DNA from: Legionellaceae bacterium
GTDB taxonomy: Bacteria; Pseudomonadota; Gammaproteobacteria; Legionellales; Legionellaceae
Length of the DNA stretch: 38,689 bases
NCBI GenBank assembly: GCA_029212465.1
Contig: JARGNV010000007.1
Coordinates: forward strand, 1 to 38,689
Direction: 5' to 3'
Position numbers and translations under genes: made by a program. A model generated the notes under the pieces. The model was not told the DNA's origin. It ran no database searches and saw only the letters and a list, made by a program, of their open reading frames with translations. Numbering within the stretch: the stretch's first letter is position 1; every line of letters starts with the position of its first letter. Positions 23,623 to 31,883 of the stretch are shown piece after piece.

Positions 23623-24239
23623 ATCGTCTGCTAGCTTTTATCTTACTTAGCCTATTATTGCTCGAAACAGGCTGTGGTCCCGTTAAAACATCCGCGGCTA
23701 ACCAGTACACACTGACCCCCTCATCCCAATTCAAAAAACATCGCGCCCACATGCCTTATGCGCTGCTCATCTCAAAACCTGACGCTATGGCAGGTTACCG
23801 TACGAACCAAATGCTTTATGTGAAAGAGCGCTTTAAACTCGAACCTTTTGCAAAGAACGCTTGGTCAAACCCACCGGCCGACATGCTATACCCCTTGCTG
23901 GTTGAGCGCTTTCAAGGCAGCCATGCATTTCGCGCCATCACGTCAAGCCCCTATGCAGATAAAGCCGATTATCGCCTTGATACACAGCTTGTTGAATTGA
24001 ATCAAAGCTTTTTAAGTAAACAAAGTGCGGTACAGCTGGTTACAAAAGTGACCCTTACTCGCGTATCTGATAATCGTGTGCTCGCCTCACGTCTTTTAAC
24101 GCAACATATTCCTTGTAAAACCAACACACCTTATGGAGGGGTTGTTGCAGCAAACCAAGCAGCGAACATTTTCGCTGAGAAAACGCTCGACTTTGTCATC
24201 AGGCAAATTCAGTATGACAAAGGTAGTCACAAAACATAG
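23619..24239 (+). CDS. ABC-transport auxiliary lipoprotein (PqiC/ABC_trans_aux-like)
   Basis: 206 residues. N-terminal hydrophobic segment MNRLLAFILLSLLLLETGCG with a probable lipidated Cys19, though the -3 residue is Glu, unusual for a lipobox. The rest fits the family usually encoded last in MCE transporter operons (YTLTPSS near the N-terminus, ADYRLDTQLVELNQSF, TLTRVSDNRVLASRLL). The protein probably sits in the outer membrane and receives or delivers lipid. The GTG start overlaps the MCE gene stop (GTGA) with GGAG upstream. Confidence 0.8.
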   Translation: MNRLLAFILLSLLLLETGCGPVKTSAANQYTLTPSSQFKKHRAHMPYALLISKPDAMAGYRTNQMLYVKERFKLEPFAKNAWSNPPADMLYPLLVERFQGSHAFRAITSSPYADKADYRLDTQLVELNQSFLSKQSAVQLVTKVTLTRVSDNRVLASRLLTQHIPCKTNTPYGGVVAANQAANIFAEKTLDFVIRQIQYDKGSHKT

Positions 24240-24328
24240 GATGTTGTACAATGAGATGCCAAAGCCGTAAGATGATTGAGCACATAAAATAAAAATAACT
24301 TCACTTTTCATCAACGAGGAGACTTCGG

Positions 24329-24838
24329 ATGAGTGTTAAACCCTTCTTAAAAATTGGAAGCATTGCGGCTGTCGCACTGTTAGCTGTTTCATGTACCAAA
24401 TCCGGCAACTTATTAGAGGGCACAGGGCTCGAGTTCAATGGTTTAGGAAATATGGTGCACTTTCCAGGTCAGGCAGCGGGTGAAATGTATACCACGCAGG
24501 CACCACACAACCAAGTCTATTTATTCGCTTATGACAACAGCTCTGTCGCTTCTAAATATGCTGCATCCATCAATGCACAAGCAAAATACCTTACATCGCA
24601 CCCATCTGCACGCATTCTCCTTGCAGGACATACCGACGAGCGTGGTAGCCGCGAATATAACGTCGCACTCGGTGAGCGTCGTGCACGTTCTGTTGCACAC
24701 ATGATGCGTATGGCAGGTGTGAGCAAAAACCAAATGCGCGTTGTGAGTTATGGTAAAGAAAAACCTGTAAATCTTGGCCATAGTGACGAAGACAGAGCGC
24801 AAAACAGACGCGTAGAACTCAGCTACGAATCAAAATAA
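24329..24838 (+). CDS. pal: Peptidoglycan-associated lipoprotein Pal
   Basis: 169 residues. Lipobox LLAVSC with lipidated Cys22. OmpA-like peptidoglycan-binding domain with HTDERGSREYNVALGE (101-116) and NRRVELSY at the end. It tethers the outer membrane to peptidoglycan and works with TolB. GAGGAGA lies upstream of the ATG. It is followed at 12 bp by cpoB as in the E. coli tol-pal locus, but tolQRAB are not adjacent here; the MCE operon is instead. Confidence 0.95.
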   Translation: MSVKPFLKIGSIAAVALLAVSCTKSGNLLEGTGLEFNGLGNMVHFPGQAAGEMYTTQAPHNQVYLFAYDNSSVASKYAASINAQAKYLTSHPSARILLAGHTDERGSREYNVALGERRARSVAHMMRMAGVSKNQMRVVSYGKEKPVNLGHSDEDRAQNRRVELSYESK

Positions 24839-24850
24839 GAGGTACTTTTC

Positions 24851-25735
24851 ATGAAGCACATTGCTCGTCATACCTTCATCGCAACCTTGCTAGGTTGCTG
24901 CCTAAACGGCGTTACTTTAGCTGAGGCACCTGTGGTAGATGAGAGCGAAAATTTCGCGCTTTTTGATGAGCAACTGGCCGCCGCAGAGCGGCCAGGCAGT
25001 TTCATGCAAATAGAAGAAGAAACCAGCTTTGTTGAGCCTGAAGAAGATAATGACAATGTTGCTCTTGCACGCGAAGAAGTGTCTATTGATACAACTTCTA
25101 CCGACACAGGCAACGTATTTAATAAACTACAAAGCTTACAACAAGAGTTAAGCGAACTTAGAGGACAACTCGAAGTTCAAACCCACGCGCTTCAAAATTT
25201 AAAGCAGCAACAAGTCGACTTCTATAAGGATTTAGACGCGCGCCTACGCGACACACAAGCAACAGCACCTGCGCCAAACACACGTAAAAATCAAGCCGAA
25301 AATGCGACCAAAGCAATCGACAGCTTGCCAAAAAGCACAGCCCCTCGTGGCAACCCTGCTGATGAACAAATAAGCTACTTAGCTGCCTATGAACTGGTAA
25401 AAAGCAAAGATTTTGATAAAGCTGTGATGGCCATGAAGCACTTTATTCAGCATTATCCACGCGGTGGTTATACCGCCAACGCACACTATTGGCTGGGTGA
25501 GCTCTACATGACAAAACAAGCGTTTAATGATGCCATTCAACAGTTTGAAACGGTTTTGAACAGCTTTCCAAACTCCAGCAAATCATCTGCATCTTCCCTA
25601 AAGCTCGGATATGCACTGGCCGCTACAGGTCAAAAAGACTCCGCGCGCGAACACCTTAAATCGGTCATTCGCGACTACCCCGACACCCATGCTGCTCAAT
25701 TAGCTGCATCAAAATTAGAAACCTTAAATAGTTAA
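24851..25735 (+). CDS. cpoB: Cell division coordinator CpoB (YbgF)
   Basis: 294 residues. Signal peptide of about 24 residues (ending TLAEA). Then an acidic spacer, a coiled coil around 85-125 (LQSLQQELSELRGQLEVQ) and a C-terminal TPR domain from about 175 (YLAAYELVKSKDFDKAVMAM, HYWLGELYMTKQAFNDAI, SSLKLGYALAATGQKDSARE). It coordinates outer-membrane constriction and septal peptidoglycan synthesis with Tol-Pal. The acidic spacer is longer than in E. coli, which accounts for the larger size. AGAGGT ribosome binding site. Confidence 0.92.
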   Translation: MKHIARHTFIATLLGCCLNGVTLAEAPVVDESENFALFDEQLAAAERPGSFMQIEEETSFVEPEEDNDNVALAREEVSIDTTSTDTGNVFNKLQSLQQELSELRGQLEVQTHALQNLKQQQVDFYKDLDARLRDTQATAPAPNTRKNQAENATKAIDSLPKSTAPRGNPADEQISYLAAYELVKSKDFDKAVMAMKHFIQHYPRGGYTANAHYWLGELYMTKQAFNDAIQQFETVLNSFPNSSKSSASSLKLGYALAATGQKDSAREHLKSVIRDYPDTHAAQLAASKLETLNS

Positions 25736-25739
25736 TATA

Positions 25740-26393
25740 ATGAGTCGTTTTTTAAATCAACTTCGTATCACGGAAATTTTTCATTCACTTCAAGGAGAAT
25801 CAACCACAGTTGGACTACCAACTGTTTTTGTGCGCCTGACAGGGTGCCCGCTGCGTTGCCAATATTGCGACACAGCCTATGCGTTTAATGGTGGTGAAAT
25901 CATGAACCTTGATGATATTTTATCAATGGTCGCATCTTTTGGCTGCTCGCACGTTTGTGTGACCGGCGGTGAGCCACTCGCACAGCCTGGCGCTCTTGTG
26001 CTACTTAAAGCGCTCTCTGATAAAGGCTATCATGTATCGCTTGAAACCAGCGGTGCTCGTGATATTTCAGCAGTTGATAAACGTGTGATGGTTGTCATGG
26101 ATTTAAAAACACCTGACTCCAAAGAAGCTGATAAAAATATGCTCAGCAACTTAGCACACCTTAAGCCAACCGACCAAATTAAGTTTGTTATATGCAGTCG
26201 GAATGATTACGATTGGGCGAGCAACATGCTTAAAACCCACGCACTAACTGAGCATGTCCAAGTGTTATTTTCACCAAGCTTCGCAGAGCTCGCACCAAAA
26301 ACCTTGGCAGAATGGATCTTAGAAGATAAACTTCCCGTGCGATTTCAACTGCAACTTCATAAAATATTATGGGATGATGCCCCAGGTCATTAA
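25740..26393 (+). CDS. queE: 7-carboxy-7-deazaguanine synthase QueE
   Basis: 217 residues, radical SAM. The cluster-binding motif is C36-x3-C40-x2-C43 (GCPLRCQYCDTAYAF), followed by VTGGEPLAQ and LETSGA. It converts 6-carboxytetrahydropterin to 7-carboxy-7-deazaguanine in queuosine synthesis. It starts 4 bp after the cpoB stop with no clear ribosome binding site, so it is probably coupled. pal-cpoB-queE order occurs in many Gammaproteobacteria. Confidence 0.93.
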   Translation: MSRFLNQLRITEIFHSLQGESTTVGLPTVFVRLTGCPLRCQYCDTAYAFNGGEIMNLDDILSMVASFGCSHVCVTGGEPLAQPGALVLLKALSDKGYHVSLETSGARDISAVDKRVMVVMDLKTPDSKEADKNMLSNLAHLKPTDQIKFVICSRNDYDWASNMLKTHALTEHVQVLFSPSFAELAPKTLAEWILEDKLPVRFQLQLHKILWDDAPGH

Positions 26394-26412
26394 CCCACAT
26401 CCAGGAACACTT

Positions 26413-27363
26413 ATGAAATGGTCTGTCAAAGCACCTGCTAATATTGCACTGATTAAATACATGGGTAAAGTGCCTGAAAGCGCGAATATTCCACTCAACC
26501 GCTCCCTTTCATATACGCTGCCACACCTCTTAACAGCAGTACAAATTGAAATAAATAATCGTGGAGAAGACTGCTGGGAACCACTCACTGATGAAGATAC
26601 TTTCATTCCTCATCACTTTTCAGAAAAAGCACAAGCACGTTTTTTAAATCACTTAACACGCATCAAACAAGCATTTAACTGCACCGATCACTTTACCGTG
26701 CGTTCTGCTAATAATTTTCCACATGGCGCAGGTCTTGCAAGCTCTGCATCGAGTTTTGCAGCACTCACAAAAGCAGCACTTCAGGCCGTGACAGACTGCA
26801 CAAATACCGACATGCCCTCCATTGAAGCGCAAGCACATTTCAGTCGTATGGGCTCAGGCTCATCGTGTCGCTCTTTTTTTGAGCCATGGGCTATTTGGGA
26901 TGAAAAATCGGTACAAAGCATCACCTTGCCTTACACACACCTCATCCATCAAGTGATTGTCATTCAAAGCGCTGAAAAAGAAGTTTCATCCAGCGAAGCG
27001 CACCGTCGTGTGAGTCGTATGCCTGAATATCCAAAGCGCAAAATACGTGCAGAAAATAATTTAGAGGCACTCCTCCAAGCCCTTGAAAACCAAGCCTGGG
27101 ATGAGGCATACACCATTTGCTGGCGAGAATTCCAAGATATGCATGCTCTATTTCCAGCTTCAAGTCCAGCATTTAGCTATATCACACCTAAAGCAGAAGC
27201 GCTCTTAAATCAACTAGAAAGCACTTGGCAAAAAACAGGAGATGGACCTCTCGTCACCATGGATGCAGGCCCTAATATTCACCTACTCTATCGACCCAAT
27301 CAAACCGTGCAAGCACAGGCCTTTAAACAAGAAGCAATGGAGAATGCGCTGCATGTCTTATGA
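26413..27363 (+). CDS. mvaD: Diphosphomevalonate decarboxylase
   Basis: 316 residues from ATG 26413 (MKWSVKAPANIALIKYMGK), preceded by AGGAAC. An ATG at 26374 inside queE would add 13 unlikely residues. GHMP fold with the family signatures ANIALIKYMGK, PHGAGLASSASSFAALT, RMGSGSSCRSFFEPWAIW and TMDAGPNIHLL (catalytic Asp). The family usually has YWGK in the first motif; YMGK here is a variant also seen in some Legionellales-type enzymes (from memory). It makes isopentenyl diphosphate with ATP and CO2 release. It lies 19 bp after queE and overlaps the mevalonate kinase start. Confidence 0.9.
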   Translation: MKWSVKAPANIALIKYMGKVPESANIPLNRSLSYTLPHLLTAVQIEINNRGEDCWEPLTDEDTFIPHHFSEKAQARFLNHLTRIKQAFNCTDHFTVRSANNFPHGAGLASSASSFAALTKAALQAVTDCTNTDMPSIEAQAHFSRMGSGSSCRSFFEPWAIWDEKSVQSITLPYTHLIHQVIVIQSAEKEVSSSEAHRRVSRMPEYPKRKIRAENNLEALLQALENQAWDEAYTICWREFQDMHALFPASSPAFSYITPKAEALLNQLESTWQKTGDGPLVTMDAGPNIHLLYRPNQTVQAQAFKQEAMENALHVL

Positions 27364-28231
27364 TTTTGAAACAACCACTTACGGCAAATGGATTTTGGCA
27401 GGCGAGCATGCCGTGCTGCGCGGACATCCAGCGCTTGTGTTTCCACTCAAACACAAATCGCTCACCCTACAATACCAGGCATCAGATGCACCGTTAACGC
27501 TCACCTACCGTGGTGAAAGTGAAACAAACTGTGAACCATCTATTTGGAAACTGCTGCACAAAGGGTTCGAATGCCTCAATTACAGCCCCAATGAAATAAC
27601 CGGCGCTTTATATATCACCAATCATATTCCGATTGGTACAGGTCTTGGTGCATCAGCAGCCATTTGTATTGCTATCACACGCTGGCTAAAACACCAGTTT
27701 AACCCAGAAATTGATTGTTTTCAGTTTGCAAACACGCTTGAGCATGTATTTCATGGCCAAAGCAGCGGGCTCGATATTGCAGGCAGTGGTGCCACCAAAG
27801 ATGCCATTTATTTTCAAGCAGGCCATATACAGCCAATTACACTCACCTGGAAACCCTACTGGTACCTTTCTTTCTCAGGTGAAGTTGGTGTTACCTCAGA
27901 CTGTATTCAACAAGTACAAGCACTACGTACCCACGATACACGTAAGGCAGATAACACTGACAAATACATGGCTGACAGTGTCACACAAGCGCATACAGCA
28001 CTCACAAAGCCTCGGGAAGCTGGAAAACTCAGGCAGGCTATTGATATGGCTTCGAGTTGCTTTGAAACTTGGGGGCTTATCAACCCATCTCTCAAAAACC
28101 ATATGCAAGCACTTAAAAGTGCGGGGGCAATTGCGGTTAAACCCACAGGCTCTGGCGGCGGTGGGCATGTATTAAGCCTTTGGGACACCCCTCCAAAGAC
28201 TGAAACCATTTCTCTGATACCGCTAAGCTAG
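27353..28231 (+). CDS. Mevalonate kinase
   Basis: 292 residues from ATG 27353 (MSYDFETTTYGKWILAGEHAV); GGAG lies 10 nt upstream. The open frame reaches back to 27242, but those residues overlap mvaD and have no homology. GHMP kinase with GEHAVLRGHPAL (motif 1), HIPIGTGLGASAAICIA (phosphate loop), HGQSSGLDIAGSGAT with the catalytic Asp, and KPTGSGGGGHVLSL (motif 3). It phosphorylates mevalonate. An 11-bp overlap with mvaD implies coupling. Last gene of the plus-strand block. Confidence 0.88.
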   Translation: MSYDFETTTYGKWILAGEHAVLRGHPALVFPLKHKSLTLQYQASDAPLTLTYRGESETNCEPSIWKLLHKGFECLNYSPNEITGALYITNHIPIGTGLGASAAICIAITRWLKHQFNPEIDCFQFANTLEHVFHGQSSGLDIAGSGATKDAIYFQAGHIQPITLTWKPYWYLSFSGEVGVTSDCIQQVQALRTHDTRKADNTDKYMADSVTQAHTALTKPREAGKLRQAIDMASSCFETWGLINPSLKNHMQALKSAGAIAVKPTGSGGGGHVLSLWDTPPKTETISLIPLS

Positions 28232-28288
28232 AAAGCACCCGACATTTGCTGGGTAGCGTTTGCCTGAGTGCTAACTTCACTTCGTGTA

Positions 28289-28304
28289 GGGCACAAAAGT
28301 GCCC
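28289..28304. terminator. Stem-loop between convergent genes
   Basis: GGGCAC-AAAA-GTGCCC lies between the mevalonate kinase stop and the MerR-type gene stop. The GC-rich stem fits a bidirectional terminator, but a T-tract is missing on both sides. Confidence 0.4.
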
Positions 28305-28311
28305 CATCGTT

Positions 28312-29256
28312 TCAGTACTTCAGTTGTTTAAGCCAAGCTTTGGCCTCTGGTGTTGTTTCTGATTCTTGTAACAACACTTCAATAACCTGTGCTTTACGCG
28401 CATTTTCATTGCCATACATGTCATCCAAAATCTCATCTAGTTGCTTTTTGAGCATATCAGAGGACACTTCTCCGAACTGGTTTAGTACAGAGAAAATGCG
28501 TTCACGCCAATAGGCATCCATCGCTTTTTCAATCCAAGCTAATATTTCTGGAGTAATGCCATGCTCTTCAATACCAATCCCTTCGCCGAAACCTTTTTCG
28601 AATAGCTTGGTCCTGATATGAGCGTACTTTTTACCATAAAACTGATTTACCCATTGCATCCACCGACCAGCAAGCTCGATACTTTTCGCAGACACCGGGT
28701 TGTTACCCAGGTTACGTTCTACTTCTTCAAGCAGGTCATCCCAAGATTTTTCAAAAGCTGCAATAGACTCAGGTGTTGCATTGGCTTTAATAGTTTGCTC
28801 AAACGCTGCATACTCTTTCAACTCTTCTGCATTAAGCACTTCTTTTACCCATTCGTGTTCAATATTTTGTGTCATTTTATATACCTCGATTGACGATATG
28901 ACTTGTTCCCAGGAAATGGACTGACTCTTTGTGCATTCAGAAGTCATACGCGACAAAATATCACTGGCATCAAGCAGTGCCTCACCCTTTTCACGCAGAA
29001 ATTTAGCCTGCATCGCAAAGTTTTTCACCGCGTCTTGCTCATGTACCAGCAAGTGCTTGATTTGAGACAACTTAAAACCAAAAAATTTAAGCGCGACAAT
29101 CTGCTGCAACTTTAATAAGTCCTTCTCGGAGTAAACACGGTACCCGTTGTCTAAACGTAAAGATGGTTTAAGCAATTGCACGCGGTCGTAATGATGCAGC
29201 GTTTGCACCGAAACACCGGTTAATCGACTTAAATCTTTAACAAACCATTGGGTCAT
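28312..29256 (-). CDS. MerR-family regulator with TipAS-like domain
   Basis: 314 residues. The N-terminal winged helix is of MerR type (VKDLSRLTGVSVQTLHHYDR, NGYRVYSEKDLLKLQQI), followed by a dimerisation helix. From about 155 a helical TipAS-like domain (ELKEYAAFEQTIKANATPES, RWMQWVNQFYGKKYAHIR) is present. TipA-type proteins bind thiopeptide or other drugs and switch on their own operon. A TTGACC (minus strand, about 29305-29310) followed after 19 bp by TATCGT resembles the long-spacer promoters MerR proteins act on. GGAGGTG ribosome binding site. It follows the DUF6194 gene by 47 bp. Confidence 0.85.
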   Translation of the reverse strand: MTQWFVKDLSRLTGVSVQTLHHYDRVQLLKPSLRLDNGYRVYSEKDLLKLQQIVALKFFGFKLSQIKHLLVHEQDAVKNFAMQAKFLREKGEALLDASDILSRMTSECTKSQSISWEQVISSIEVYKMTQNIEHEWVKEVLNAEELKEYAAFEQTIKANATPESIAAFEKSWDDLLEEVERNLGNNPVSAKSIELAGRWMQWVNQFYGKKYAHIRTKLFEKGFGEGIGIEEHGITPEILAWIEKAMDAYWRERIFSVLNQFGEVSSDMLKKQLDEILDDMYGNENARKAQVIEVLLQESETTPEAKAWLKQLKY

Positions 29257-29310
29257 GTGTCACCTCCTTGAAACAAACGATAAGGTATATAGCAACAATA
29301 GGGTCAAGAC
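29257..29310 (-). promoter_or_regulatory. Candidate MerR-type long-spacer promoter
   Basis: On the minus strand TTGACC is followed by a 19-bp spacer and TATCGT, then AAGGAGGTG and the MerR-type start codon. A 19-bp spacer is characteristic of MerR-controlled promoters; a dyad inside the spacer is poor. TATACC with a 12-bp spacer is a less likely -10. Confidence 0.4.
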
Positions 29311-29798
29311 ATTGATTGTTTTCGTGTCGAAGCTTTTTGATACCGCTGAACAGCATCTTGGTATGCTTCATCGAGCAAGCCTGCATCATTGAATGCATCG
29401 ATGGAAGCCGCTGAAGGGTTGATGATACTAACCCAGCTCATCCAGGCGTAAACTGGATGGGGAAATAATGTGTCGATGATAGTCGGATCGTACTGTTTAT
29501 CACTCGCTAAAACCGTGACGCCACCTTTGCTTGGGCGCGCTGGTAGCTTGGGTTCATCAAATATACACAAAAATGTCGAACGGTTCACTTTAAAGTTCAT
29601 CCGAAATTGCACAGCCTCTCGGTTTAGCATAGAGGCTGCATCATGCTCACCATCTTTTTGCTTAAATGTGAGGAAATATGCGCCGCGCTTTAAAAAGCCT
29701 TGTGGATTATAAAAAAGGCTCATTTCGCCCCAGGTATCGATGGTATTTAGCCCCTCATACTGACTGTTTAGCTGATAAATGAGCGTTGTCAGGTTCAT
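29304..29798 (-). CDS. DUF6194-like protein
   Basis: 164 residues. The central and C-terminal stretches FRMNFKVNRSTFLCIFD and FPHPVYAWMSWVSIINPSA match what I recall of DUF6194, a small soluble family of unknown function common in actinobacteria and scattered elsewhere. No signal peptide or membrane segment. The GAGG ribosome binding site is 8 nt from ATG. It is read with the TipAS-type regulator gene downstream; the pair may be a small drug or stress response unit. Function unknown. Confidence 0.7.
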   Translation of the reverse strand: MNLTTLIYQLNSQYEGLNTIDTWGEMSLFYNPQGFLKRGAYFLTFKQKDGEHDAASMLNREAVQFRMNFKVNRSTFLCIFDEPKLPARPSKGGVTVLASDKQYDPTIIDTLFPHPVYAWMSWVSIINPSAASIDAFNDAGLLDEAYQDAVQRYQKASTRKQSMS

Positions 29799-29869
29799 AA
29801 TTGATAATTCCTCATATTCTCGGATGAGATCATAGCACTACAGTATGCGCTGTTTGATACAGTTATACA

Positions 29870-31873
29870 TTAAGACTGATTTTTACTCATAATAAAAAAG
29901 AAGCGCTTTAGCGCTTGCTTACTGTTACGCAACAAGCTTGGACCACCTGTATCAGGCATCAAGTGCCACAGCTTCCAAAAAGGTTTCATGGCACACACCT
30001 TTAATTGCTGAAGCCTTTCACGCAAGCCTAAACGAATCATGACGCGCGTCGGCTGGTGATAAAGAGAGAAGGTTGCAGACGCTTGATGCGCGGTTAATTG
30101 GTTCATTGCAGCATACAGTACTGTACTTACCGCCTCCCAATGAAATTGTGCTTGTAAAAATTGATATCCTTGCACGCCCATTACACGTGCTTCATCTGGA
30201 TGTTGTATCAAAAAATGAATAGCCTCTATTAAGGCTGACTCATCCGTAAAATCAACCACGCAACCGGCCTTTGATGCATCCAATATCGTTTGAAGAAATG
30301 CCGTGTTATTAGAAAGTACCGGTAGTTGTGCTGCAAAGTACTGTGAGAGCTTATTCGGACAACAGTTAGTATTATTTGCAAGGATTGGCTCATAAGGGAT
30401 GAGTCCGACATCCGCTTCATTTAAAGCATTTACCAACTCATCTTCTGCAACAGCTGGCAGAAAAAAAATACGCTGATTGAGTAGCCCCGTCTGCTGTGCC
30501 AGCACTATCATCTGCTGCTTAAATGAGCTCTCAGGCCCTCTTAACAAAAGATGTGCATCACTCCTAACTTTCGGCCACACACGAATCAAGTGCTCAATGC
30601 CACGCCCTTTGGCAAAGCCTCCTTGAAACACAAAACGGCAAACCTCAGTATCTTTGGCATAATTCGGCGACTTATTGGGTACATCAGCAAGCGGAATACA
30701 GTTCGGTACCGATTCAAATGGCTTTTGATAACGCGATGTCATCAATGCTGCAAGCGTACTTGAAACCGTTTGACAATAATCCACCTGTTCAAGCAGCTGT
30801 TTTTCCATATCTCGCCAAAATTGCTTCTCAAACTCAAACGATGCAACATCTTGCTCAGGCCAATACTCATGCGCATCATACAATACCGGAATATCAAACA
30901 ATCCTTTTAAAATTAACGCAGCAATTAAGGTCGGTAAATCGGATGCAACAACAGCGTGAAGCCCTCTCATTTGAAGCGCTTCGGCCAAAAGCCGCTCAGT
31001 CACACGACAAAAATAGCCGATGTACCACATAAATGGTTTATATCGCATGCTTTGATAAGGCATTGCATATTGGTGAGATAACGCACGCTCTGATAACGTC
31101 AACATACGATGTAACGATAATAATACCTGAACACCCAGCGCCCCTGCCGCAGTTTTTGAAGCGCTCACAAGCACCGCCTCATCCAACGCCTCTGGCACAT
31201 GCTGCCGATAAAAGTGAGTACCTACTCGTTGACGATACGACACAATTGTTTCGGATGTCGCATCATTCACGCCGAGCTGAATCACGTGCAATGCTTCAGG
31301 TGCAAAGTCACTCACCCAACTTAAACGAGGATCTTTAACCGGTGCATGCCCTGCAAGCAATAAGATATTTTTAGCAGGCGCCTCAGAACAAAAAACAGCC
31401 GGGACAACACGTGCCTTTTCTTGAAAACACTGCATCAAGGTATTGTCTAATTGTGATGCATCTTTCATCACTACATTTGCGTCATATCGTGTTAATTGAA
31501 AATGTTTTGAAAGCTTGGGGCAGTCTGCTTGTGGTTGCTCTGATAGCAGTACTTTAGCCCCTGAAAAAGCTACAAAACATTGACCCAGCTTCAGGTCTCC
31601 TATCAGTGCACTCTCATGAACAACGACCCCTTCAAAAGCGCTTAAATCAAGAAAAGAAGGTAAGTAATAGCGCTTTGACTGAGTGTGATATTCCTTCAAG
31701 TTAACAACCACCACAGCAAATGAAGCATTCGCTTGGATGCGTGCCAAAGCATCCGTCATGCCTGTTGCTGTTGATGTATCATACGCACACACAAGTAATA
31801 CTCGTTCCATGCGCCGAGATAAAGGGTGCATCATTTGTGTTGGAAATTGTAACGTGCTATCAAATGAAACCAC
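29870..31873 (-). CDS. GT-B glycosyltransferase (GT4-like) with extra N-terminal region
   Basis: 667 residues from GTG 31873. The C-terminal ~380 residues are a GT4-like glycosyltransferase: DLPTLIAALILKGLFDIPVLYDAHEYWPEQ-type acceptor half, FVFQGGFAKGRGIEHLI, LLRGPESS, and the nucleotide-sugar half with EADVGLIPYEP and NKLSQYFAAQLPVL (the Glu of the usual EX7E is not obvious). The first ~190 residues hold LLVCAYDTSTATGMTDALAR and look like a second, incomplete sugar-transferase-type Rossmann domain. Likely adds a sugar to a surface polymer. It follows the TSUP gene by 10 bp. No membrane segment is evident. Confidence 0.8.
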   Translation of the reverse strand: MVSFDSTLQFPTQMMHPLSRRMERVLLVCAYDTSTATGMTDALARIQANASFAVVVVNLKEYHTQSKRYYLPSFLDLSAFEGVVVHESALIGDLKLGQCFVAFSGAKVLLSEQPQADCPKLSKHFQLTRYDANVVMKDASQLDNTLMQCFQEKARVVPAVFCSEAPAKNILLLAGHAPVKDPRLSWVSDFAPEALHVIQLGVNDATSETIVSYRQRVGTHFYRQHVPEALDEAVLVSASKTAAGALGVQVLLSLHRMLTLSERALSHQYAMPYQSMRYKPFMWYIGYFCRVTERLLAEALQMRGLHAVVASDLPTLIAALILKGLFDIPVLYDAHEYWPEQDVASFEFEKQFWRDMEKQLLEQVDYCQTVSSTLAALMTSRYQKPFESVPNCIPLADVPNKSPNYAKDTEVCRFVFQGGFAKGRGIEHLIRVWPKVRSDAHLLLRGPESSFKQQMIVLAQQTGLLNQRIFFLPAVAEDELVNALNEADVGLIPYEPILANNTNCCPNKLSQYFAAQLPVLSNNTAFLQTILDASKAGCVVDFTDESALIEAIHFLIQHPDEARVMGVQGYQFLQAQFHWEAVSTVLYAAMNQLTAHQASATFSLYHQPTRVMIRLGLRERLQQLKVCAMKPFWKLWHLMPDTGGPSLLRNSKQALKRFFFIMSKNQS
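29893..29917 (-). terminator. Intrinsic terminator inside the 3' end of the glycosyltransferase gene
   Basis: On the minus strand AAGCGC-TAAA-GCGCTT is followed by CTTTTTTATT, a textbook Rho-independent shape. It lies within the last 15 codons, about 25 bp before the stop codon, so transcription ending here would leave transcripts without a stop codon unless it happens after the T-run further on. Confidence 0.5.
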
Positions 31874-31883
31874 ACGAACCCTC

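Noticed and set aside
27907-28209. 100-residue minus-strand open frame over mevalonate kinase
   Set aside because: Shadow of the kinase coding sequence, with Cys- and Pro-rich nonsense composition and no start signal.
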